Assembly (NCBI GenBank): GCA_963971285.1
Contig: OZ020247.1
Coordinates: forward strand, 15,334,614 to 15,398,613
Reading direction: 5' to 3'
DNA length: 64,000 bases
Source of the DNA: Astropecten irregularis
Lineage: Eukaryota; Echinodermata; Asteroidea; Paxillosida; Astropectinidae
Part shown: positions 10,967 to 20,811 of the stretch, in pieces
Layout of the letters: each line of letters opens with the position of its first letter
Position numbering within the stretch: position 1 is the stretch's first letter
The notes under the pieces: generated by a model
Seen by the model: only the letters and a program-made list of their open reading frames with translations
Databases searched by the model: none
Told to the model about the DNA's origin: nothing
Position numbers and translations under genes: made by a program

Positions 10967-11915
10967 ACATACGAGATAACTGAATTAGTGTGTAACAGTT
11001 TAACGGCTTCTGGTTACCATTTCAAGTAAGTTGGGGCAATTGTAATGGACATGAAACGATTTTCTTTTTTCCTTTGGAGCATTTATATCTTGGACAGTGA
11101 TATGCAGCTTAGCTATATATTTTGTGATCATTTTTGAAAAATAGCCAAATCATTGCGATCGTTCAGAATGTGTCATTCATGGTTATAATGTAAACAATTT
11201 CAAATTTTGTTTCAAACTTGTTTTAAATTTTATTAGATTATTTTGCCACGATACAGCTTGCAGGACAGCCATTGAAAGTAATCAATCTATATCTGAAATA
11301 TTGCACAAGTTGTATTCATTCAAATTCAATGCCAGCACTTACTTTTTTAAGGTATAATACACGATTGGTAAAGGTCAGAGAACAGCGCTCATTACTTTGT
11401 CTAATCCAACATGTACATGTACTGTCCTAAATTAACACATGCACCTGTGCAAACTTTGAGCTTAATGGGACATCTGAGCTTCGGGAACATAGCGAAAAAA
11501 AACTTACTAAATTTTTCTGATAAAACATAATGAATGGTTTTGATCTTACCCAAAGATGAAACTTGTTTTCGGTCTTTGTTTTACTGGAAAAATACACGGG
11601 CAAATTAATACTTTAATGGTTTGTTTCCACCATCACCACCTTCATATCCTGAAAGTTATATGTAAATCTGTGAACATTTCTGTTTGGGTATACATGTATT
11701 ACCAATCCTGTACTGTACCTGCATGTAATATACTAGAACCTTTTATTAATCTTATTGAACTATGATTGATTTAGTCTTAATCCGTTGAGCTTGTTTAAAT
11801 AAATTAATGATTTTTTTTATATGTTTGAATCTATTTTTACACTTATCTATCCCAAAGTAGGTTATGACATCATTGATTTAGCTCCTCATTTACATATGAC
11901 CTTTGTGCGGCAAGG

Positions 11916-11928
11916 TGACGTTACGTCA
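11916..11928. promoter_or_regulatory. CRE-like palindrome
   Basis: TGACGTTACGTCA is a 13-bp palindrome made of two CREB/bZIP-type half sites. It is kept in all four flank copies. Whether it works as an enhancer for the receptor array is unknown. Confidence 0.3.
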
Positions 11929-12361
11929 GTCAGTAATTGATGAAATAGGGGCCATATTTTTGACACATCTTTGTAGAATTTCACTTTGTAATTATGTCAA
12001 TTTCTATAAATACTACGTGTAAATATCTAATTTTACATAATTAGCCATGTCCCGGCCGGGACACGGTAACCAGTCTATGTTGAGCACTTGCCTTGTCACT
12101 CTTACACTTAAGTGTAATTGGTATTCATACGACAAAATCTAGTACCGGTTGTGACTATCTATTTTCATCAATCCGGTCAATAATGCATTCTTTTTGGATA
12201 TTACGTTGTACAAATTATAAATGTAATTTTGACATTTTTATTTTTGTTTAATAACGCCCTAAAATAATTTTAGGGAAGTTGTTGTCAGTAAAAGTTTAAT
12301 ATCGTTGCGCGAGGAACTCCGCCGTGGCCAGCGCGCGCAACTAGCTCTGCCTTTCTTGCAG

Positions 12362-12382
12362 CATATTTCGCGTGGCATGGAC
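12362..12382 (+). other. candidate 21-nt micro-exon
   Basis: A pyrimidine tract and TTGCAG precede a 21-nt segment containing ATGGAC, followed directly by GTAAGT, an excellent donor. The arrangement is kept at 23712-23732, 32206-32226 and 45798-45818. It could be a tiny 5' exon of the next receptor or of an unseen transcript. It could also be chance preserved by duplication. Confidence 0.3.
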
Positions 12383-13428
12383 GTAAGTTTACTTTCTCTA
12401 CAAATTGTCAACTATCTTCCGTCATGAAAAAGATGGACACCGTCATGTATTCTGTGTTATTGTAGACCATTACTCACCTCTGATCATTTTGAGTGCGCTA
12501 TTTGGGTGGCAGGTAATTACAATCTGTCATTTGGAATGATTTTAGTCGTTCTATTCAGCACCTTACGTTTTCGTATTAAGAAACTTTTCGTGATCAACGG
12601 CCGTTTTATGTGTCAACTCAACGTTTTTTTTTTAATGTTAGCTTTCAGTTTTCACTGTAACGATATCGATTAAGCCATTTGATAAGGGGAACCCAGTGAA
12701 CCCACTTGTTAACTGGTTGGAGTAATGTGGTATGTATACAGGTACGTTGGGGTCAGTCACGCGGCCTAGCAAAGCGGCCGGTCAGTCAGCCTTGCGGTAG
12801 ATCATATCCTGGGAAAGAGACGCAGACTAATTAAGAAGACTCAATCGATGTGAACAATAATTTGAAGGTTTTTTTTATACTTATCAGTGTCGTGTAATTA
12901 CTAATTCTTAGCTGTTAAGTACAGCTACTGCTGCCCATGCTGTCAACCTAGGGCCAATACTAAATAGTATATTTCGTGAATTCCATTGATAGTCTGGGTT
13001 CAATTTTTGTGAGCGCCAAGGCAAGAGGCAGCTCTCTTTCCGTAACATGTTCAAACTATGTTTTTGCCATGGTACTTCGAAGTATATATCAGAAAAATAA
13101 TATGAACTGTGAATCGCAGTTTAAAATAAGTTTCACTGTTTCAAAATGTTTCCTTTGATTATAATCATCTAGGTTTAATAGAAAATCCAATCAGTTAATA
13201 AATCACTGTGGCAATCAATGCGATGTTATTGGTTATACTGGTGTGATTCTTTCTTAAGCTGCAGCCATTTCTTTGTGATCCTCCTTCACCGTACTGCATG
13301 GTGGAAATCTTTATCAAGTTAAAATCTAATCCAATGAACAAAAAAATATTCCAATTTCAAATGGTCTGATTTTATCATTTGCATCAGAACTTGGAATTGG
13401 GGCGCAATTTTATCGCTTGGCCTCGGGC

Positions 13429-14504
13429 TTGATGAAGGAGATCTCGCATCCAGCGATGACCGTGACCGGGTCGTGGCGCGATTCAAAGCAGAGCGGTCAA
13501 TATACTCGCTGCCGGCTGATCTCGAATTCCAAGTATCTGAGTCTGGAGATTTGTGGGTCAAGTGGGGTCGTGACTGGAAACTCTTGACATGGAAGAATGA
13601 TCTAACAAAGTTTCTGAGCAGTTCTTCAATCGAGAGATATGGGGTACTCTTGGCCCGAGCCTTGGGAGTGACGCCTGATGGTGCCCCGCAGTCCCGTGAT
13701 ATTCTCGATGAACTGATTAACTCTGCAGAAAAGGCCGATGCGGCTGTCCAAGCAAGCGCCGATGACACTGATAAGAGCGTTGATAATCTCAGTATGTCAA
13801 TTGAGTCAATTACCGCAGAAGACATCCTGCCCCTTAGAGACCTTCTAGGACTCGACAGAGCTCTGAGAGATTTGCGTGGCACAAAAGCGGTGCAAGAGAG
13901 CAAAAAGGTTTCTCTCCAACAGGCAATCGCGGATCTTCGCAACGAACTTGAGCGCCCTGGGACGTCTGAACGAGCTGATCAAATCGAGCGTGAAATCCAA
14001 AAGGCTGAAGAGCAGCTCGCAGCAACCCAAGAAAGCATCGACACCCTCAACCTACAACTCCGATCGCAGGTCCGCCAAATCCGAGAGACTATAACAAGGG
14101 TCTTAGACAAAAACACAAGCCTGGCCGAGCGGCTGCGGACTCTGTTCCGCGAGCAGGGCGTCACCATAGCCAGCATTATAACTGCGCTTGGCTTCATCAT
14201 CAGCACTCTGATCCTTGCCTTGACTGGCGGGTCCGGGGTTGCACCACCTCCCACACCTCCCACGCCCCCAAATAAGTAGGGGATAAAAGAGTGGGCAAAA
14301 AAGCACTTGCAAGCTCTCGGGCACACATTAGCCCAATTGGCTGGAAAGGCCGCAGCCGCGCTACCCGGCATCATCGGAAGCATTATATCTTGGCTCCTCA
14401 ACCTCTTGAGTAAAACTGCCGGCTGGCTTGCAGAAAACCTGTGGGCACTCGTGGTTGCCATCGGCGGCCTGTTGATCGTGATTGTGCGAGAGCGGCTAGC
14501 GTAG
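13429..14504 (+). pseudogene. cluster ORF A: coiled-coil membrane protein, nonsense-broken
   Basis: Open from the cluster edge without an in-frame ATG, so its 5' end is probably lost. It reads in order: a short beta-rich segment (around SIYSLPADLEF and WKLLTW), an acidic linker, a long heptad-type coiled coil (about 13850-14110), a hydrophobic helix (TIASIITALGFIISTLILAL), a Pro-rich PPTPPTPP hinge, then a second Gly/Ala-rich amphipathic region with a further membrane segment (LWALVVAIGGLLIVIV). A TAG at 14277-14279 cuts it after the Pro-rich hinge. The copy at 33276 has GAG there, so this is a point mutation in copy 1. Function unknown. Confidence 0.65.
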
Positions 14505-14714
14505 AGCAAGCCAACCCAGGCCAACAGCTACACCAACAACAACCAGTGCGGTGAGTCCGTCGTAGTGGGCTTGCACCTCCGGTTGTATTGCAACGTGTGG
14601 GACCGCCTCGACTGGTGTTGCAACGGGCGCCTTGACTGGATGCAGCTGTGTTGTCGGTTGTATCGCAACGGGTGCCTCTACTGGCTGTGCTGGCCCTGCA
14701 GCTGGCCCCTCCAT
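14496..14714 (-). CDS. cluster ORF B: small Pro/Ala-rich single-pass membrane protein
   Basis: 72 residues. The N-terminal 50 are rich in Pro, Ala, Val and Gln with repeated PVxAPVA and AIQP words, and a single C-terminal membrane helix (LTALVVVGVAVGLGWLAL) follows. It is intact in both cluster copies, differing at one residue by my reading. Its stop overlaps the end of ORF A tail to tail by 9 bp, and it starts 12 bp after the stop of ORF C/D on the same strand. No family recognised. Confidence 0.5.
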   Translation of the reverse strand: MEGPAAGPAQPVEAPVAIQPTTQLHPVKAPVATPVEAVPHVAIQPEVQAHYDGLTALVVVGVAVGLGWLALR

Positions 14715-14726
14715 ATCGTACGACTG

Positions 14727-16026
14727 TTATTGAGTCGAGACGTTTATGTTGGTGTTGATACCTATTTTTTGCCCCGGTTCTGCGACAACTATCTCATTGT
14801 TGTAGTCTTGAATGGTTCCAATATGAAGCTCCATGTCGCCGGGAGCCATATACAACCCGACCCCAAAGACGAAGTTTACCTTAGAGCGGGCGTATCGAAG
14901 CTTGTCCTGGTAGCGCGCTATCGCACTCGGGAGGTCCACGGGACTCGCGATTGCATCTTCAACGTTCGCCAAGAACTGTTTCTGGGCGTCAAATGCGGTG
15001 CCAGTGCCGATGATGCTCGTGCGGGTCTGGCCTTCCCCCCCTAGGATGGCCCAGACATATGTGCGGATAGAGTCGTTGATTCTTTCAACCCCGACCTGGG
15101 TAAACCCTTCCGTCTTGCCGAGTATAAAGGTCCTCCATGCCGTTTCTCCAACATCACCTTGGTCTATATAGTCTATAGTATATGGGTTTCCTGCGACACC
15201 AGATGCTGAAAATGACATGAGGTCTTTCCGATATGTGTTTGACGTCAGATGTTTGCTTGGTTCAAGGATCTTTCTGAGCATGTCACTCACTTGTTTGATA
15301 GGTCGCATCTTTCCATAATACCAGTGATATAGCGTTCCAAGCCCATTATTTTCGCTAAGTTTTTGTCGCCAGTCGGTGTGTGGAGAGACACCCAGTGGCG
15401 TCGCCAAGGGGGGGCCAGGGGGGGCACGTGCCCCCCAGGAAAACCTCGTGCCCCCCCCTCGTGCCCCCCCCCCATTTGAGATTTGGGTTGGCGAAAAAAA
15501 TATAATATATATTATTGTAGTGCCCCCCCCCCCAACAATTGCTAGTGCCCCCCTTGTGCCCCCCCAGACTCAAAAGTCTGGTGACGCCACTGGAGACACC
15601 AAACTCCGCGCAGATGCGTTCATACGCCCTCTGGTTGTATGGGGTGTCAAAGGCATCCCACATGTCGTCCTGTGGGAGCGGCACTTGCATCTCTTCAAGA
15701 ATCCTGCGGATTTGGTAGTACACATGGAAACGATAGAGCGATCGCACCATCGGGGTCTCAGAGTTAATATGGTCCTCTGTAGAGACACCGCACCCTGTGG
15801 TAGCACACCACACTGCAAAGTTGACCTTGTTTTGCCAAAATTTCATCGGGCTTGAATTCCAAGCCTGGACAACTTTGTCTGAGGTCACCCGCGGCAGACG
15901 ATATTTTTTTAAGACGTCGGGGTACTGCGCTTCGAACCATTCGTCGAACTCGCCGGGAATGCTCGATCGTATCTGAACGCGGGCTTCGACGAGTTGTGGC
16001 ACACTCTTTGCGCCGGTACTGCGCAT
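14727..16026 (-). pseudogene. cluster ORF C/D: unknown structural-type protein, split by a MITE
   Basis: Two minus-strand frames (start near 16026, stop at 14727) in different phases meet at the hAT-like insertion 15393-15592. Insert plus duplicated target is 208 bp, which is 1 modulo 3 and exactly accounts for the frame change, so one ORF of about 360 codons existed before. The upstream part is rich in Trp and aromatic residues (WCATTGCGVS, SLYRFHVYYQIRRIL). The downstream part has TSIIGTGTAFDAQKQF and a Gly/Asn-rich end. The size and beta-rich look suggest a capsid or other structural protein, which is inference only. The cluster copy at 33276 has lost this gene. Confidence 0.6.
15393..15592. 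mobile_element. hAT-like MITE with 8-bp target duplication
   Basis: 200 bp with ends CAGTGGCGTCGCCA and TGGTGACGCCACTG, flanked on both sides by GAGACACC (15385-15392 and 15593-15600). The interior is runs of C and G. Terminal CAGTG and an 8-bp duplication are hallmarks of the hAT superfamily. Non-autonomous. It interrupts ORF C/D. Confidence 0.92.
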
Positions 16027-16071
16027 CGCTATTAAACTGAAACGGTGACGCCATAATATAATCTGGCTATC

Positions 16072-16759
16072 ATGTATCAGACGATATTCATAACACTGAC
16101 TCAACTTCAAAATGGAGAGGCCACGACTCTACAATCGGTTGTAGATAATACAGGCGGCAAGCTCTATATCGCCCTCCGAGAACTCCATTATGAGGTTGGC
16201 TATCACAACATGGGTTCATCGTCTGAAATTTTGTGGCGCTCTGAGTCTACTCATGGAGCTCGGAGGATTATGGTTCCGCCTGGGTTATATACCATTGAAC
16301 ACCTATCGACATTTTTCATGGAAGTGATTCCTGGTTTAACATTCAATATATCCAAGGCAACTGGTGTGATCACGCTCAATATCCCAGGGTCTGATGGCGA
16401 GATAAGACTCAGTAGTGATTTACGCCGGATTTTGGGCATTGACGAAAAGGGTTGGTTTGGTGGGATATGAGGGAGACAACCCGGTACAATTTATTCCCCA
16501 CAAGTGGTTTTATATTTATCTTGACCAACTCTCAACTAGCTCTAATCATGTTGATGGTGCTCCCTCGACCCTGTTTGCGATAGTCCCAGCCGCAGCTGGT
16601 GGTACTGTAAACATAACCCCTCCATACCCCATGTATAAAAAATTACAAATTGGACATATCCATCAATTAAATATACGTGTGTTAGATGAAAAAGGTGTGG
16701 TAGTGAAAAACCATCAGATACCCATCACCGCAGTTCTTGAGATTCGAGAAAATGCCTAA
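16072..16759 (+). pseudogene. cluster ORF E: capsid-accessory-like protein, frameshifted
   Basis: The ATG at 16072 lies 45 bp from the divergent start of ORF C/D. The first frame (to 16470) shows PPGLYTIEHLSTFF, a beta-rich stretch, and SSDLRRILGI. The second frame (to 16759) continues with YEGDNPVQFIPHKWFYIYLD and a beta-rich C-terminus. They are out of phase around 16465, and the copy at 38723 is out of phase at the same place by a different amount. The PG-Y...L then LRRILG layout recalls minor capsid or penton-like proteins of virus-derived invertebrate elements. This is a weak resemblance. Confidence 0.5.
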
Positions 16760-17401
16760 GCTGCCAACAGCGCCGCCAGTCGAGACGACTGAAATAGAGT
16801 CGATATATCCTAAGCTCGATCCACCCGGGTCGCAACAAGACGAGGGGTCTAGCTTTCGTCTGACTGAAATCCGCGACCTAGAGCGCCGCCTAGAGCACGA
16901 GAGAGCTGAAAGAGCCAAGCTATACAAAAAATACCGCAGAGCTATCAACGTCGTTGATGGTGTTGACACAGTATTGGTCGCATCTAGTATTGGAATGGGT
17001 GCGGCGGGTGTGGGCCTGCTCTCCACGATCATAGCCGCACCCGTTGTCGTTGCACTCGAGGCGGCTGCTCTCGTTTGTGGTCTGACCGGTATTGCCGGGA
17101 AATACGTCTCACGGCGGCTCCTAGTAAAAGCCGAAAACGCGACGAGATTCGCATTCTCGCCCTATCTAAGCTCAACAGCATAACGGATGTGATCATAACG
17201 GATGGGCACATCTCCCAATCCGAGTTCAAGCTCGTATTCGAGGAGGTAGAAAAATATAGCCAAATGAAGGCTGATATTCAGAAAAAATCTCGCAAAGCTT
17301 ACACCGCTCAAGGGAGCGAAGTGGCAAAAAACGAGCTCATGGCCGAGGCCCTAGCCTTACTAATGAAAGAGCTCGCTGCCAAGCAACCGACATCGAAATA
17401 A
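16752..17401 (+). pseudogene. cluster ORF F/G: coiled-coil plus glycine-rich membrane protein, frameshifted
   Basis: The ATG at 16752 overlaps the ORF E stop by 8 bp. The first frame (to 17183) has a charged coiled coil (LERRLEHERAERAKLYKKY), then a Gly/Ala-rich hydrophobic hairpin (MGAAGVGLLSTIIAAPVVV), then RRLL. The second frame (open by 17075, to 17401) carries a helical charged domain (DEIRILALSKLN, HISQSEFKLVFEEVEKY). The join needs a one-base shift at an A run near 17140. The same shift is in the second cluster copy, so it predates the duplication or reflects frameshifting. Function unknown. Confidence 0.6.
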
Positions 17402-17711
17402 AATGTGGTTGCTTCAAACTTGTTTATACATCGCGCACATCCCCTGATCGCCCGCCGCCATATTGCAACCCGCCGTAGCCTGCGTCAGTAGCTGGCCCTG
17501 CCCAACCGTTTAATGTGAGCCTTTTAATCGGTTGGCAGTACAACCGTTTCTGTTTTGCACACACGCCTTAATGATTAACACCAAGGCTGGTGCCAATCAT
17601 CAACCCGGCACGCGCCACAGAGTGACCTTTGGACCGCTACAACCAACCACACGCCTGGGCTAGCGAGTGGCAAGGGCGGGTGCGCCAGAACCCCCATTTT
17701 TTATACTACTT
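17402..17711. other. noncoding right part of the cluster
   Basis: GC-rich. It contains an inverted repeat CCAACCG ... CGGTTGG (about 17501-17537). About 140 bp of it (17569-17710) reappears inverted at about 47250-47392 next to a LINE fragment, so it may be a terminal or mobile piece. Confidence 0.5.
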
Positions 17712-18071
17712 TATATAACACCTTAGTAGATCCTTGTCATTTGATTGGAGGATTGTATGTCACGTGATATTTGATAAATAGACCAATTCATGGCTTACGT
17801 CACAGCCGTTAAAATTTGTTCCATCCACCGTGTATTTTTGGTTCCATCCGATTTGTACCATTGTACGCCAGGGACTCTAATACGTGATTGGTCAAGCGGC
17901 GTTCCATTTATTTGTCACTGCGTGCGCGCGTACGCGTTGGTGTGCAACGCGCGTTACTGTAATTAGAGCATATAGTTTGCCAAGATTTTAAGCTTTTTTT
18001 GTCTCGCGAGCTCTTAAAATGTTATCCTCCAATCAAAATCAAATGACAAAGATCTACTTAGATGTTATATA
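17712..18071. repeat. inverted-repeat element (about 40-bp arms)
   Basis: The left arm TATATAACACCTTAGTAGAT (17712) and the right arm ending GATCTACTTAGATGTTATAT (18071) are near reverse complements, both extending inward through ATTGGAGGAT. Noncoding. Repeated at 40169-40528. Confidence 0.75.
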
Positions 18072-18072
18072 A

Positions 18073-18208
18073 AACAAATAATGAATGTTTCACATTCGTA
18101 GAATGGAAAAAATAATTTCATTCGGCTTCGCCTCGTGAAATGGAACAGTCCATCTGTCACCTCATGAAATTATTTTTACCATTCCACTCATAAACATTCA
18201 TTATTTGT
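18073..18208. repeat. palindromic MITE-like element
   Basis: The ends ACAAATAATGAATGTTT and its reverse complement enclose a second inverted pair around AATAATTTCA / TGAAATTATT. 136 bp, noncoding. Repeated at 40530-40665. It borders the restart of the receptor block. Confidence 0.8.
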
Positions 18209-18236
18209 ATAGAGGAACACCGCTAGAGTCTGGACC

Positions 18237-18243
18237 TATAAAA
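18237..18243 (+). promoter_or_regulatory. TATA box, type A (copy 5)
   Basis: TATAAAA in the same context as 325. The sequence immediately upstream is now the cluster-end palindrome instead of array spacer, so only about 25 bp of the original upstream region is kept. Confidence 0.55.
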
Positions 18244-18571
18244 TGTCATCCCCAATATTGAGCAAGTTTGGATCGTAGCACTAGCCTCTTATATTCTAGG
18301 AAACTACGAGCTGAACGAAGTCGAGATAAATGCCACAGTGTGGGGATTTATATCCTTTCAGAGTATCGATGCTTGGCCGGCGAGGACCCGTTCTTTCACC
18401 GGTGTGTTTTTAGGATCGCCACTGGCAAACTCACTAAAGCCAGACTTTTTATTGATGTGAGACTTCTAAAGCTTCATTTTCTTGTAATTTCAAAACATTT
18501 TCCAAAACGAAGACGCAGTATAATTAAACATCGTGGACTGGATTTCTGGTCTTTCAAGAAGCTAATCCATC

Positions 18572-19702
18572 ATGGGATCAGGCATAACATCAGGTGAGTG
18601 CAGTGAAGAGAACACTATTAACATCACCGAAGAGACAGTTTCTGAGTGGCTGTATACTTCAACTGATGTCACGATCACAACCATCGTCATACCGATTATT
18701 TGGTGTCTTGGTATCCTCACTAACTCGTGTTTTCTCTTTGTCGTGTACCGTGTACCTGCAATGAGATCAGAGACTGGTGTTTACTTAGCAAACTTGGCAG
18801 TCGCTGATATACTCTATCCGAGTTTATCCGCTATGAGACATATCTGGAGATATACAGTATCGCCAGTGGTGTCCCACTATCCATTCGTGAATTCGGCAGA
18901 ATGTGTCAGTTATTTGCTTCCTATGCATGTCTTATATTACTTTGGCATTGCATTGGTAACCATGGTCACATATGAGAGATATCTTGCACTGTGTTATCCC
19001 ATTAAACATCTTCAAATCCGTGGACGACAACGAACCTGTAAAATGGTTGCCATCTGCTGGCTGGCGGGGTTCGTATGTGGAGGGTCACTTATTCCTGCTT
19101 TTGGTAAACTAAACTTGACTTGTCTGCGATGGCCTACAAACAAAAATTCAGGATTACCGTCATCTTATGCACGCTGTGGGTTCGTACAGCCGTGGGTTGT
19201 ATATTACTATGTTCCACTGGATAACATTTTCTGGCTGATTGCATTGGTATATAACGTGTACATGTACATCCACATCGTACAAACATTACGCAAGCGAAAG
19301 AAATTGAATTGCAGAAATGAAAAGAAGCAATCAAGCCAAGTTGCCAAGATGTTGGTAGTCAATGGTGTTGTATTCTTCCTATGCCAGGCCCCATATTACG
19401 TCATATCTCTTACTGCCTGGATCTGTGACGTAGCCCAAATACCTAATCCAATCACTACTGCGCTGGGAAATTGGTCTACAGCTTCTTTGATTGGCCTAGC
19501 ACCTCTGTATTTGAATTCGATGGTGAATCCATTGATATACAATGCAATGAGTTCACAATACCGAGCTGCGTTTCGTCAAGCATTCCAGCGAAGAAGGCGA
19601 CAGAAACAGCCAGGTTCCACTCATCTTCCTTTATCCATCAGTCAAGCAAGAAACCAAAATGTTACCATGGAAACTGCAGGAAGACCACATGAAGACATTT
19701 GA
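18572..19702 (+). CDS. rhodopsin-class GPCR, array copy 5 (type A)
   Basis: Intronless 376-residue receptor with a complete set of class A landmarks (TM1 GILTN, TM2 LANLAVAD, ERY, FFLCQAP, NPLIY). Closest to the copies at 655 and 41013, sharing extracellular loop 2 LTCLRWPTNKNSG and a loop 3 of RKRKKLNCRNEKKQSSQ. The tail is slightly shorter (LPLSISQ) and ends HEDI. The upstream leader has the 27-codon uORF at 18330-18413. Intact. Confidence 0.95.
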   Translation: MGSGITSGECSEENTINITEETVSEWLYTSTDVTITTIVIPIIWCLGILTNSCFLFVVYRVPAMRSETGVYLANLAVADILYPSLSAMRHIWRYTVSPVVSHYPFVNSAECVSYLLPMHVLYYFGIALVTMVTYERYLALCYPIKHLQIRGRQRTCKMVAICWLAGFVCGGSLIPAFGKLNLTCLRWPTNKNSGLPSSYARCGFVQPWVVYYYVPLDNIFWLIALVYNVYMYIHIVQTLRKRKKLNCRNEKKQSSQVAKMLVVNGVVFFLCQAPYYVISLTAWICDVAQIPNPITTALGNWSTASLIGLAPLYLNSMVNPLIYNAMSSQYRAAFRQAFQRRRRQKQPGSTHLPLSISQARNQNVTMETAGRPHEDI

Positions 19703-20811
19703 GTCGTTTTTACATTATTTTACACGATCTGTTTAATTATGATTTACCATTAGACTCTGCATAGTCATACACCGCTCAGTGGTATGTATCTATCGGTAAA
19801 GTTGCTTGGATTCAAATTGATAGAATGATTATCACAGGTATTAAATCATAGTCTTAACATTTTTTGAGAAATTGAGATACACGTAGGCATACCTTCGTAG
19901 CAGTTTGAAAGTGTTTATTGTGTTTGAACTTTTCTTCTTTATGCACTATATAGACAAATAACAAACTGCAAAAGAATGTACTGCCGCAGGCTGTGTTAAC
20001 CATTTTGTACGTAACGTCTTTATATCGACCACTTGGTTCCTCTTTGACCCGAATTGGACTCGGTTCCGCACCGCCCAATGCACGCAGCGTCATCAAGATT
20101 CAATTAATGTGGAACAAGACAACATGCATTAAATACGGCATTTCTCCCTGTTCTGTGTGGAGCTTTGGGAATGTTTTTACTAGGTATAGATGTGACCCAT
20201 TTTTAATGCAAAATACAAATATCCATTTCCGTCCCTGGCTCTAACGGGCAACTGTAACTCTTCAACTTGAGTGGCTTTCGGCCTTATTTAGGGCAATTTC
20301 CCGCGCATTATGGAGGAAAACAAAATTAATATCGTGCAGGCTGGACAGTGCATAGGCCTGCTATACTGACAGTGTGGCAGGAATTGAAGATCATTCAATA
20401 CTGCATGACTGTCTTGAGAACTGCGAACGATGACAGCAGATGACGCAGTTCAGAGTGAATTGAAGCTTGATTCACGTTTAGATAGCGTCGGCTTCGAGAG
20501 AGATATGTTTTCCAAATCGTCATAGTTGCAGGAAAGACTGTGTGAACAAACTGTTTGGTTTTATATTTTGATTTGACGAATACTGGAAATAACGTTTGCC
20601 GATCAGTAGTTCAAGCAGTTCCAAAAATGTTAAGATGCAGTAACGCAATTCGGCATTTGAACCGTATTTCTAAGAGAGACACACGCGGAGCTTGGTCTTA
20701 TGAAAGCTTTATTTTTGCTGATTGAGAGGAAACAAACGTTCATACCAATAAGAAGGGATAACGTGAAGATTGGTACTGTAATTGTGTGCATTTTCAAGAC
20801 GATAATCCATT
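19703..20811. other. 3' region of copy 5 and type C upstream region
   Basis: Noncoding and paralogous to 8474-9581 and 42144-43255. No supported gene or clear core promoter. Confidence 0.55.

Larger units (their letters stand above)
10967..13428. other. conserved noncoding flank after type C genes
   Basis: AT-rich and repeated at about 22197-24796, 30724-33275 and 44519-46870. It holds short open frames (for example 11556-11765 and 12976-13158) that are not kept in all copies and that I do not consider genes. Candidate sites: TGACGTTACGTCA at 11916-11928, the 16-bp palindrome TGTCCCGGCCGGGACA at 12048-12063, the palindrome CCCTAAAATAATTTTAGGG at 12057+200 (12257-12275), and a 21-bp splice-flanked segment at 12362-12382. 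Confidence 0.6.
13429..17711. mobile_element. virus/transposon-like compact gene cluster, copy 1
   Basis: At 13429 the array flank stops matching its paralogues (24797, 46871) and a GC-richer block begins. Its genes are packed on both strands: two on plus, two on minus, then two more on plus. ORF ends overlap (14496-14504) and start/stop overlap (16752-16759). The ORFs encode coiled-coil, glycine-rich membrane and capsid-like beta-rich proteins unrelated to the receptors. No polymerase, integrase or transposase is visible, so class is unknown. Similar proteins occur, to my recollection, as uncharacterised entries in other marine invertebrate genomes. The segment replaces about 450 bp of array spacer present in blocks 2 and 4. 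Confidence 0.65.

Noticed and set aside
11556-11765. 69-codon ORF also seen at 45007
   Set aside because: Broken in the other two flank copies, no recognisable domain, and part of a dispersed noncoding repeat.
12976-13158. 60-codon ORF also seen at 46419
   Set aside because: Not kept in blocks 2 and 3, and it varies like noncoding flank.
13473-13475. GTG as start of cluster ORF A
   Set aside because: In a eukaryotic setting GTG is not a usual start, and the frame is open upstream to the cluster edge. The 5' end is more likely lost.
13429-17711. Calling the gene cluster a Polinton/Maverick
   Set aside because: No protein-primed polymerase, integrase, protease, packaging ATPase or long terminal repeats could be seen; only weak capsid-like hints.
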